Origin: G965230615 sp965230615
GTDB taxonomy: Bacteria; Pseudomonadota; Gammaproteobacteria; HTCC5015
NCBI GenBank assembly: GCA_965230615.1
Contig: OZ246012.1
Span: forward strand, 4,402,001 to 4,466,000
Direction of reading: 5' to 3'
DNA length: 64,000 nt
Positions within the stretch are counted from its first letter, which is position 1, and each line of letters opens with the position of its first letter. Made by a program: the position numbers and the translations under genes. The notes beneath the pieces were generated by a model that worked only from the letters and a program-made list of their open reading frames with translations, had not been told where the DNA came from and searched no databases. Below are positions 44,982-53,385 of the stretch, piece by piece.

Positions 44982-45620
44982 ATGGCCCAATATAGTGTTG
45001 AACAAGTTATGCAGGCCTCACCCATTATGCCTGTAATTGTTATTGATCGTTTGCAAGATGCAGTACCTTTGGCAAAAGCGCTGCTTGCAGGCGGCATCAA
45101 TGTGTTGGAAGTAACACTTAGAACAGAAGTTGCTTTGCAGGCAGTTGAGGTGATTGCGGCTGAAGTTGAAGATGCCATTGTGGGTGTGGGTACCGTGTCG
45201 AATGCTGGGCAGTTACAACATGCTATGAAGGCTGGTGCGCAGTTTGCCATTAGCCCTGGTGTTACACCTTCTTTATTGTCTGCAGCCAGTGAAATAGATA
45301 TTCCATTTTTGCCTGGCGTTGCGACCGTGTCAGAGTTGATGTTGGGTATGGAAGCAGGCTTGAGACACTTTAAGTTTTTCCCCGCCACTGCAGCAGGTGG
45401 TATACCTGTGTTAAAAGCATTTACTGGACCCTATCCGGAAATTAAATTTTGTCCAACCGGCGGCATAGGCCCCAATAATTATTTAGATTTTCTGGCTTTA
45501 CCCAATGTCTTGTGTGTAGGTGGTTCATGGGTGGCGGCAAAGGCCCATGTGGCTGAGGCCAATTGGGATGAAATAACCCGCTTGGCTGAGCAAGCTGTAA
45601 CTGGTGCTAAGGCGTCATAG
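44982..45620 (+). CDS. eda: KDPG/KHG aldolase
   Basis: The 212-residue class I aldolase splits KDPG into pyruvate and glyceraldehyde-3-phosphate. GGINVLEVTLRTEVAL has the catalytic Glu, VGVGTVSNAGQL and FAISPGVTPSLL bind the carboxylate, and the Schiff-base Lys is in HFKFFPATAAGG. It completes the Entner-Doudoroff set. glgB starts 46 bases later on the same strand. Confidence 0.96.
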   Translation: MAQYSVEQVMQASPIMPVIVIDRLQDAVPLAKALLAGGINVLEVTLRTEVALQAVEVIAAEVEDAIVGVGTVSNAGQLQHAMKAGAQFAISPGVTPSLLSAASEIDIPFLPGVATVSELMLGMEAGLRHFKFFPATAAGGIPVLKAFTGPYPEIKFCPTGGIGPNNYLDFLALPNVLCVGGSWVAAKAHVAEANWDEITRLAEQAVTGAKAS

Positions 45621-45666
45621 CGATAGCGCATAAAATAATGTTAAGAGATGCTTCGAAGGAGACAGG

Positions 45667-47907
45667 GTGAGCCAAAAGTTGTTGCAAAAGGATATTAAAC
45701 AACTACTCGATGCACGGCAGTATGCACCGCGAGATGTTTTAGGCTTTCATGAGTTTTGTAATGAGCAGGGGTTCACCGAGTGGCTAATCCGGGTATATGA
45801 ACCGGAAGCTATTAGTGTCACTGTGGTATGGGATTTAAGTAATACAGCCAGCAGTGATGCAATAGAGCACCCGCTCAAGCAAGTGCATGCCGATGGTTTG
45901 TTTGAGTTACGCTTGCAGCCTTTGCCAAAATTACAACCCTATAAACTGCGTATCGATTATCGTGATGGCAATCAGGAACTAAAATACGATCCCTATTACT
46001 TTTCGGCTGAAATTAGCGACTTTGATTTATTTTTATTTGCTGAAGGTAACCACCATCAAATATTTCGTAAGCTTGGCGCGCATATTACTGAGTATCAGGG
46101 CGTGCAAGGTACTCGTTTTGCCGTGTGGGCACCGAATGCCGAGCGCGTTAGTGTCGTTGGTGCATTTAATTATTGGGATGGGCGCAAGCACTTAATGCAG
46201 TCGCGAGGCGCTAGCGGTGTTTGGGAGTTGTTTATTCCAGGTGTTGCAGCTGATGCGCTTTATAAATACGAAATTAAATCTACCCATAATGGCAATATCT
46301 ATGTGAAGTCTGACCCTTATGGTTTTGCGATGCAATTGCGTCCGGACAATGCATCATGTGTTGCAGACTTGACTGGGTATGAGTGGCAGGATCAGGCTTG
46401 GATGCAGCAACGCCTCGAACAAGATGCCTTACAGCAGCCGGTCAATATTTATGAAGTGCATCCCGGTTCCTGGCGTAAAGTGCCTGCTGAAAATAACCGG
46501 TTTTTGAACTATGCGGAGTTAGCCGCTGAGCTTATCCCCTATGTAAAAGAGATGGGCTATACCCATATTGAATTAATGGGTTTGGCTGAGCATCCTTTGG
46601 ATGCCTCATGGGGGTATCAGGTTACCGGCTACTATGCGCCTACTGCACGCTATGGCAAGCCTAAAGATCTGATGGCTTTTATTGATGAGTGTCATCAGGC
46701 AGGTATTGGCGTGATTATGGATTGGGTGCCCGCACATTTCCCTAAAGATGATAATGCCCTATGTCTATTTGATGGTACACCGCTTTATGAGCATGCGGAT
46801 GACCGAATAGGTGAACATAAAGATTGGGGGACCAAGATTTTTAATTACGGCCGCAATGAGGTACGTAATTTTTTGATCGCTAATGCAGTATATTGGTTGG
46901 ATTACTACCATATCGATGGTTTAAGAGTTGATGCGGTGGCATCCATGTTGTATCTGGATTATAGCCGTGAAGAAGGTGAGTGGCTGCCTAATAAATACGG
47001 AGGCCGTGAAAACCTAGAGGCGATTACTTTTATTAAGTCACTCAATGAAACAATCTTTCATTACTTCCCCGGTATTTTGTCAATAGCTGAAGAGTCCACA
47101 GCGTTCACAGGTGTTAGTCATCCAACTTATCTTGGTGGTTTGGGGTTTAATTTAAAATGGAATATGGGGTGGATGAATGACTCCCTTAAATATATTCAGC
47201 AGGATCCCATTTATCGCCAGTATGATGGGCAGCTGTTAACATTTTCCATGGTTTATGCTTTCTCAGAACAGTATGTTTTGCCTATTTCGCATGACGAAGT
47301 GGTGCATGGTAAGCAATCGTTATTGAGTAAAATGCCAGGTGATGATTGGCAAAAGCGCGCTAATTATCGTGCTTATTTAACGTATAAATTAGGTCACCCT
47401 GGCAAGAAATTGCTGTTTATGGGGAGTGAATGGGGGCAATGGCAGGAGTGGGATGTTTCGCAAAGCCTGCCTTGGGATAATTTGCAATCGCCTTTTCATA
47501 GTCAGCTGCAAGCATTTTGTAAGTCGCTCAATCACCTGTATTTAGCGCAGCCGGCATTATATCGCAGTGACTTTGATCATAATGGCTTTGAGTGGATTGA
47601 CTTTCATGATTACCAAAATTGTGTATATTCGTTTATGCGCTGGGACACTCAGGACCAGAGTTACCCACGTAAGCCATTGATTTTTATTTTTAATTTTACG
47701 CCAGTGCCACGTGACAATTACGCTATAGGTGTGCCGTTTGCTGGCCGCTATATAAAGGTGTTAGACAGTGATAATGATGCTTTTGGTGGTTCAGCGTATA
47801 ACCAGCAGCAGGCCTTAGATGCTCAGGCTATTGAGTGTCATAACCGGCCATACAGCTTATCATTAAATCTGCCACCTTTGTCGGCACTGATATTAACCAC
47901 CGAATAA
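45667..47907 (+). CDS. glgB: 1,4-alpha-glucan branching enzyme
   Basis: This 746-residue GH13 enzyme makes the alpha-1,6 branches of glycogen. Two N-terminal beta domains (an N1 domain about 15-115, CBM48 about 130-215) precede the barrel. The nucleophile Asp is in DGLRVDAVASMLY and the acid Glu in SIAEESTAF. ISHDEVVHGKQSLL holds the transition-state His-Asp. The start is a GTG at 45667 behind aaggaga. Its position after eda links storage to the hexose pathway. Confidence 0.95.
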   Translation: MSQKLLQKDIKQLLDARQYAPRDVLGFHEFCNEQGFTEWLIRVYEPEAISVTVVWDLSNTASSDAIEHPLKQVHADGLFELRLQPLPKLQPYKLRIDYRDGNQELKYDPYYFSAEISDFDLFLFAEGNHHQIFRKLGAHITEYQGVQGTRFAVWAPNAERVSVVGAFNYWDGRKHLMQSRGASGVWELFIPGVAADALYKYEIKSTHNGNIYVKSDPYGFAMQLRPDNASCVADLTGYEWQDQAWMQQRLEQDALQQPVNIYEVHPGSWRKVPAENNRFLNYAELAAELIPYVKEMGYTHIELMGLAEHPLDASWGYQVTGYYAPTARYGKPKDLMAFIDECHQAGIGVIMDWVPAHFPKDDNALCLFDGTPLYEHADDRIGEHKDWGTKIFNYGRNEVRNFLIANAVYWLDYYHIDGLRVDAVASMLYLDYSREEGEWLPNKYGGRENLEAITFIKSLNETIFHYFPGILSIAEESTAFTGVSHPTYLGGLGFNLKWNMGWMNDSLKYIQQDPIYRQYDGQLLTFSMVYAFSEQYVLPISHDEVVHGKQSLLSKMPGDDWQKRANYRAYLTYKLGHPGKKLLFMGSEWGQWQEWDVSQSLPWDNLQSPFHSQLQAFCKSLNHLYLAQPALYRSDFDHNGFEWIDFHDYQNCVYSFMRWDTQDQSYPRKPLIFIFNFTPVPRDNYAIGVPFAGRYIKVLDSDNDAFGGSAYNQQQALDAQAIECHNRPYSLSLNLPPLSALILTTE

Positions 47908-47932
47908 TTAAGCTTGGACGATAGAGAGACTG

Positions 47933-50900
47933 ATGATTAAACCCAGCGCAACATTAGCAACAGCTGATAAACTGGATCATTACTTTCAACAAATTAATAA
48001 AGTGATTTTATCACGCCAAAACCCAATTACCGGTTTGTTTCCTGCGAGTACAGAAGTGAATACGCATGGCAATTATACAGATGCTTGGGTGCGAGATAAT
48101 GTCTATACCATTCAATCTGTATGGGGCTTGGGACTCGCTTATCGCAAAGCAGGTTGTGATAATGGTCGCGCTTATTTATTAGAACAGGCTGCGGTTAAAA
48201 TGATGCGTGGTTTGCTCGTGTCGATGATGAAGCAAGCCGATAAAGTTGAACGCTTTAAACGTAGTCGCAGCCCTTATGATGCACTGCATGCAAAATATGA
48301 TACGCAGACAGGTAATACAGTTGTCGCAGATCATGAATGGGGGCATTTGCAATTAGATGCAACAGGCATCTTTATGTTAATGCTTGCGCAAATGACCAAG
48401 TCAGGCTTACGCATAGTTTATTCTATTGATGAAGTCTGTTTTATACAAAACCTGGTTTACTATCTTGGTCGTGCTTATCGTACGCCAGACTTTGGTATTT
48501 GGGAGCGCGGCAACAAGATTAATGACGGGCAAGCGGAAATTAATGCCAGTTCCTTAGGGATGGTTAAGGCAGCTTTAGAGGCTGTGCGTGGCATTAATTT
48601 GTTTTGTGATGACCAATACCAGGATGCCATTATCCATGTGGTGAGTGACAGTATTGCGCAGAGCCGTATTACGCTTGAAACTGTTTTGCCGCGTGAATCA
48701 ACCTCAAAAGAAGTTGATGCGGCATTATTGAGTATTATCGGTTATCCAGCATTTGCTGTTGAGGATGCAGCTTTAGTCGAAAAGACACGCTCACGCATTT
48801 TAAGTAAGTTGGGCGGGCGTTATGGCTGCAAGCGATTTTTGCTGGATGGGCATCAGACAGCGCTCGAAGATACCAGTCGCTTGCATTATGAGGCGGATGA
48901 ATTAAAGAAATTTGAGCATATAGAGTCAGAGTGGCCATTGTTTTTTACTTACTTGTTTATTGAGTCGCTATTTCGTGGTGATTATGTTGCAGCCAGTCAT
49001 TATCGAGATGCTTTGCGTGCTTTATCTGTTGAGCGTAATGGTTTGGCGTTATTGCCCGAATTGTATTATGTGCCTGATGATAATGTGGCAGCAGAGAAAG
49101 AAGCGCCAGGCAGCCAGGCGCGTAAACCGAATAATAATATACCGTTAGTTTGGGCGCAGAGCTTGTATTATTTAGGTTGCTTGCTAGATGATGGTTTGTT
49201 GAATATTGAAGATATTGATCCTCTGAATCGCTTTCGGCGCATAGGGCGTGAGCCCAGTTTAGAAGTGTTGGTGTCTTTATTGGCTGAGAACAACAAGGTG
49301 AAAAAACAGCTTGCTTCTTTAGATTTGCCTTGTCAAACAGTAGAAGCCGTTAAAGGTGTTGCTATACATGAACCGCGCGAGTTAGCCAGAGTCTTTAGCT
49401 ATATAGGTGCCAACAAAGCATTGCAACTCAGTGGGCGTCCAATCAGGCGTATGCGTATGATGACAACCTCCCAGGCTTATTTTGTGCAAAATAAGCTGGT
49501 TGTGTTTTTGCCGCAGTTCCAGCAGCAAAAAGAGTTTTATCTCAGTCTTGATAATCACTTATTGGTATCACAAATAGCAGCAGAATTGTCGTATTTATGT
49601 AAGCATTGGGATCAATCCGGCCAGCCTCTGCTAATTTTAACCGTAAGTCAAACGATGTTAGATGCGGTAGATCATGCTGCATTGCTGGACTTTTTGGCTG
49701 AGTTGAAAACCAATATCTTTAATAATGTCAATGTGTCGTTGAGACTGCTGAGTGAAGCTGTGCACGATGCTGGCTATGAAGCTTTTGGTAATATTGAAGG
49801 CTATGAGTTTTTACAGTCAGAGGTTTTATCAAGAACGCCTATAGTTAAGTATTTAGGTTACTCCGCTGATAGTCAGCAGCCGATTATAAAACCGAGGGTG
49901 AGTTTATTAGAGAAGGTACAAACGGTTGAGAGTCTGGTCGATAAGTTATTTAAGTCGGTAAACCTTTATCAGCAAATGGATCTTCTAGAAGAGCTTTATG
50001 AACGCTTTGGATTTGATTATCTGATCAAGCCTGAGGATAAGAAAGCCATTTCTGTGCGGCAGTTGGTCGATGAGTTATACCGTACAGCATGTGATCTGCG
50101 TTTATGGGGCGTTATTCGTAAAGCTGCTGGCTTGTTAGATATTTACAATGATCGTCTTGATGTCGCAGTACAAGAAGTTGTTATTCGGCAGAAGCGGGTA
50201 ATGGTGGGGCGTAACTACAATGCTGCGGTGACCATTAATGAAATACTAACCAGTCGGGAAGTTTACAAGTATATCAAAGAGTTTTGTGATAATGATGTAC
50301 GCGAAGCTCAAATGAATCAAGAAGTGCTTTCTATTATTGGTTTGTTGTTAAAAGCTGAACCGGAGTTGTTCGATGGTATATTAACGATTCGTATTGGCTA
50401 CTTGCTGTCATTGTGTTTGACAGAGTTTGCTGATGAAAAAAATCTCGATGAGGCCCGTGCGTTTGATGAGTTTTCAAGTTTAAGCCCCTTTGATATTCAG
50501 CTTCGGTTACGGAGTTTATTGGGTGAGTATCAAAATACAGTTGATAAAGTTGCCAAGTTAGAAGCGTTGCATTATGCCAAGCCAAATAGCGATTTGATCT
50601 TTGTTAATTTCAGTGAATCTGATAACCCAGAAAAACCGAATGAAGTTGCTAACTGGAAAGAATGGCGTAAGCAGGGTGGCTTAATTCAACGGCTGCCAAA
50701 GAATTTCTATCAGCGCTTATGGGGCGTTTTGTCACGCTGCAAGGGTATTGTGATTGGCGATAAATACAATGTCAGACGTCGTTTGGAGACCGCTGCTATT
50801 CATGGTGCGATGACCCCAGGCGAACGTAGCTTTGCGCTTTTGGTGGACCAAATGCTCGGCCAGATTTACGCGCCCGAGTATCGTCATATCACAATAGAGG

Positions 50901-51211
50901 CCGTTATGGCTATTGCGGCTTTTGTTGAAGTGAATCCGGATTTGCACTTTGATGATAATTTGATTATCGATGTTATTATTGAGCATGCTTTAAAGCTAGA
51001 TTGGTATGGCAATAATACGCACAAAGAAGTTGAGTTTATGGATAATAGTGATCTGGCATGGGATGCTTTTTATAACCATCCACCACATCGTGTTGCTATT
51101 GCGATCAATATGGCACTTGAAGAGCTGCTAGAGGAAGAAGGGCACCGCAAGTTATCGGCCTCGGTTAAACTTGCTGCCGAGGAAGCAGGTCAGTCACTCG
51201 GCTTTAACTAA
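47933..51211 (+). CDS. Phosphorylase-kinase alpha/beta-like GH15-fold protein
   Basis: This 1092-residue protein resembles the regulatory alpha/beta subunits of eukaryotic glycogen phosphorylase kinase. NPITGLFPAS, DAWVRDNVYTIQSVWGLGLAYRKAG, KMMRGLL, DALHAKYDTQTGNTVVADHEWGHLQLDATGIFMLMLAQMTKSGL and DFGIWERGNKINDG form the GH15 (glucoamylase-like) part. The C-terminal half has FYQRLWGVLSRCKG and AMTPGERSFALLVDQML, as in the C-terminal region of those subunits. It lies between glgB and glgX, 25 and 21 bases from each. No catalytic kinase subunit or phosphorylase is in the window. The role (glucan binding, regulation or hydrolysis) is unproven. Confidence 0.85.
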   Translation: MIKPSATLATADKLDHYFQQINKVILSRQNPITGLFPASTEVNTHGNYTDAWVRDNVYTIQSVWGLGLAYRKAGCDNGRAYLLEQAAVKMMRGLLVSMMKQADKVERFKRSRSPYDALHAKYDTQTGNTVVADHEWGHLQLDATGIFMLMLAQMTKSGLRIVYSIDEVCFIQNLVYYLGRAYRTPDFGIWERGNKINDGQAEINASSLGMVKAALEAVRGINLFCDDQYQDAIIHVVSDSIAQSRITLETVLPRESTSKEVDAALLSIIGYPAFAVEDAALVEKTRSRILSKLGGRYGCKRFLLDGHQTALEDTSRLHYEADELKKFEHIESEWPLFFTYLFIESLFRGDYVAASHYRDALRALSVERNGLALLPELYYVPDDNVAAEKEAPGSQARKPNNNIPLVWAQSLYYLGCLLDDGLLNIEDIDPLNRFRRIGREPSLEVLVSLLAENNKVKKQLASLDLPCQTVEAVKGVAIHEPRELARVFSYIGANKALQLSGRPIRRMRMMTTSQAYFVQNKLVVFLPQFQQQKEFYLSLDNHLLVSQIAAELSYLCKHWDQSGQPLLILTVSQTMLDAVDHAALLDFLAELKTNIFNNVNVSLRLLSEAVHDAGYEAFGNIEGYEFLQSEVLSRTPIVKYLGYSADSQQPIIKPRVSLLEKVQTVESLVDKLFKSVNLYQQMDLLEELYERFGFDYLIKPEDKKAISVRQLVDELYRTACDLRLWGVIRKAAGLLDIYNDRLDVAVQEVVIRQKRVMVGRNYNAAVTINEILTSREVYKYIKEFCDNDVREAQMNQEVLSIIGLLLKAEPELFDGILTIRIGYLLSLCLTEFADEKNLDEARAFDEFSSLSPFDIQLRLRSLLGEYQNTVDKVAKLEALHYAKPNSDLIFVNFSESDNPEKPNEVANWKEWRKQGGLIQRLPKNFYQRLWGVLSRCKGIVIGDKYNVRRRLETAAIHGAMTPGERSFALLVDQMLGQIYAPEYRHITIEAVMAIAAFVEVNPDLHFDDNLIIDVIIEHALKLDWYGNNTHKEVEFMDNSDLAWDAFYNHPPHRVAIAINMALEELLEEEGHRKLSASVKLAAEEAGQSLGFN

Positions 51212-51232
51212 TTGCAATAAGGATATAGGCAT

Positions 51233-53365
51233 GTGGTAGGAATCCAGCGAGCAACACAAGCAAGGTCAGATCTAGGCGCGCATTGGGATGGTCAAGGTGT
51301 GAGCTTTTGTGTTTATTCCAAATTTGCAATAAGTGTGCAGCTTTGTTTGTTTGCGAGCGATGGCGTCACTGAAATTCAGCGTTTGCCAATGCAGAGTCAG
51401 GCAAACAACTGCTGGGTGCTATACATCGATGGCATTAAGCCAGGCGCATTATATGGATATCGTATGGATGGTACATATTCTCCAGCAATAGGGCAGAGGT
51501 TTAATGTTAACAAGGTCTTACTAGACCCTTATGCTCGGGCTATTAAAGGTCAGCTGCATTGGGTGGCTGAGTTATATGCCTATGATATAGATAATCCTAC
51601 ATCGATGAATGCAGCAGACAATGCTGCGCTTGTGCCAAAGTCTGTTGTGATTGACCCTGATTTTGATTGGGAAGATGATAGAGCGCCCAATATTCCCTGG
51701 TCTGATACGATTATTTATGAGATGCATGTCAAAGGTTTTACGCAGTTAAATGCCCTATTGCCTGCAGCACAAAGAGGGACTTATTTAGGGCTGGCAAATA
51801 AAGTGATTATCGATTACTTGTGTGCATTAGGTATTACCAGTGTAGAGCTATTACCTGTAACTCAGTCGATGTCAAATAATCGTTTATATAAGCTGGGATT
51901 ACAAAACTATTGGGGCTATGATCCCATTGCCCCTTTTGCACCAGATAACCGATTTGCGATTGAAGACTCTGTGCAAGAGTTTAAGCAAATGGTGAAAGCT
52001 TTACATAAAGCGGGTATAGAGGTGATATTGGATGTGGTTTATAACCATACCGGTGAGACAGATGAATTAGGGCCAAGCTTATCGTTTCGGGGGATCGATA
52101 ATACAAGCTATTATGCGCTTGATGCGCAAGCTAACTATATTAATATCACCGGTTGTGGTAATACATTCAACGTTGCTGAGCCGCAGACGCTTCAGTTGCT
52201 TATCGATTGCTTGCGCTATTGGGTTGAAGATATGCATGTTGATGGTTTTCGCTTTGATTTAGCAACGACCATTGCCCGAGAACATGGCCATTTTAACCCA
52301 GCAGCGGCATTTTTTGCCGCGATAAAAAAAGATCCCGTGCTGGCTAATGTAAAATTAATTGCTGAACCCTGGGACTTAGGCGAGGGCGGCTATCGCCTAG
52401 GACAATTTCCTGCCGACTGGCGAGAGTGGAATGATCGCTATCGTGATACTGTGAGAGCCTATTGGCGTGGTGATGAAGCGCAATTACCTGCCTTAGCTGA
52501 TTGCATTTGTGGCTCGGAAGATATATTTCGGAATAAACAGGCGCAGGCTAGCCTGAACTTTATAACCTCACATGATGGTTTTACCCTTAGGGATTTAGTC
52601 TGCTATGTCGATAAGCACAATCACGCCAATGGCGAAAATAATCGTGATGGCCATAACCATAATCTGAGCGCTAACTACGGTGAGGAAGGCCCTAGCCAAG
52701 ATAACGTGATTAATGCTCTGCGCTTACGCCAGCAAAAAAATATGCTAACGACGCTGCTGTTCTCGCAAGGTGTGCCCATGCTATTGGCAGGTGATGAAAT
52801 AGGCCGTAGCCAACAAGGCAATAATAATGCCTATTGCCAGGATAATGAGATCAACTGGCTTGACTGGCAGCTGGATAAGCAGCAAGCAGAGCTACTGACC
52901 TTTACTCGGGTATTATTTGCCATTCGCCGTGAATTTGCCGCTTTTAAGTATCAGGCCTTTATGTCGGATAATGATATCGCTTGGCTGAGGCCAGATGGCG
53001 AGCCGATGGGTGCAAGCGACTGGCAGAAGCCCTTTGCCCGTTGTATTACTATAGTATTGCGGCCACCGGCCGAATTAATGACAGGGCATAGAAACGAAGT
53101 GCTCGTGCTGATACTCAATGCTAGCGAGGTCGAGATTGACTGCAGGTTGCCAGCAGCAGATATTGGCCTGACCTGGCAATGCTTGCTGGATACTAGCAGG
53201 TCTATTGCCGAGTTTTTTGATGTCTCCAGTGTATCTGGTGATGCAGTTAATATCGAGGGTATCTGTAATAGACCTGGAGATAGGGCGTTGTGTAGTCCTG
53301 GTGAGTATTACACAATGCCAGCACGTAGCAGTGCCTTATTCATGGTATGTAATGGAAAATTATAG
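51233..53365 (+). CDS. glgX: Glycogen debranching enzyme GlgX
   Basis: This 710-residue GH13 enzyme cuts alpha-1,6 links in phosphorylase-trimmed glycogen. A CBM48 domain (about 12-100) precedes the barrel. VIYEMHVKGFT, GLQNYWGYDPI and VILDVVYNHTGE open the barrel, the nucleophile is in VDGFRFDLATT, the acid in KLIAEPWDLG, and the last Asp in FITSHDGFTLRDL. The start is a GTG at 51233; the ATG two bases earlier is in a frame that stops at once. It is in the same operon as glgB. Confidence 0.94.
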   Translation: MVGIQRATQARSDLGAHWDGQGVSFCVYSKFAISVQLCLFASDGVTEIQRLPMQSQANNCWVLYIDGIKPGALYGYRMDGTYSPAIGQRFNVNKVLLDPYARAIKGQLHWVAELYAYDIDNPTSMNAADNAALVPKSVVIDPDFDWEDDRAPNIPWSDTIIYEMHVKGFTQLNALLPAAQRGTYLGLANKVIIDYLCALGITSVELLPVTQSMSNNRLYKLGLQNYWGYDPIAPFAPDNRFAIEDSVQEFKQMVKALHKAGIEVILDVVYNHTGETDELGPSLSFRGIDNTSYYALDAQANYINITGCGNTFNVAEPQTLQLLIDCLRYWVEDMHVDGFRFDLATTIAREHGHFNPAAAFFAAIKKDPVLANVKLIAEPWDLGEGGYRLGQFPADWREWNDRYRDTVRAYWRGDEAQLPALADCICGSEDIFRNKQAQASLNFITSHDGFTLRDLVCYVDKHNHANGENNRDGHNHNLSANYGEEGPSQDNVINALRLRQQKNMLTTLLFSQGVPMLLAGDEIGRSQQGNNNAYCQDNEINWLDWQLDKQQAELLTFTRVLFAIRREFAAFKYQAFMSDNDIAWLRPDGEPMGASDWQKPFARCITIVLRPPAELMTGHRNEVLVLILNASEVEIDCRLPAADIGLTWQCLLDTSRSIAEFFDVSSVSGDAVNIEGICNRPGDRALCSPGEYYTMPARSSALFMVCNGKL

Positions 53366-53385
53366 ATGTATTGGAAGAGTAACTG

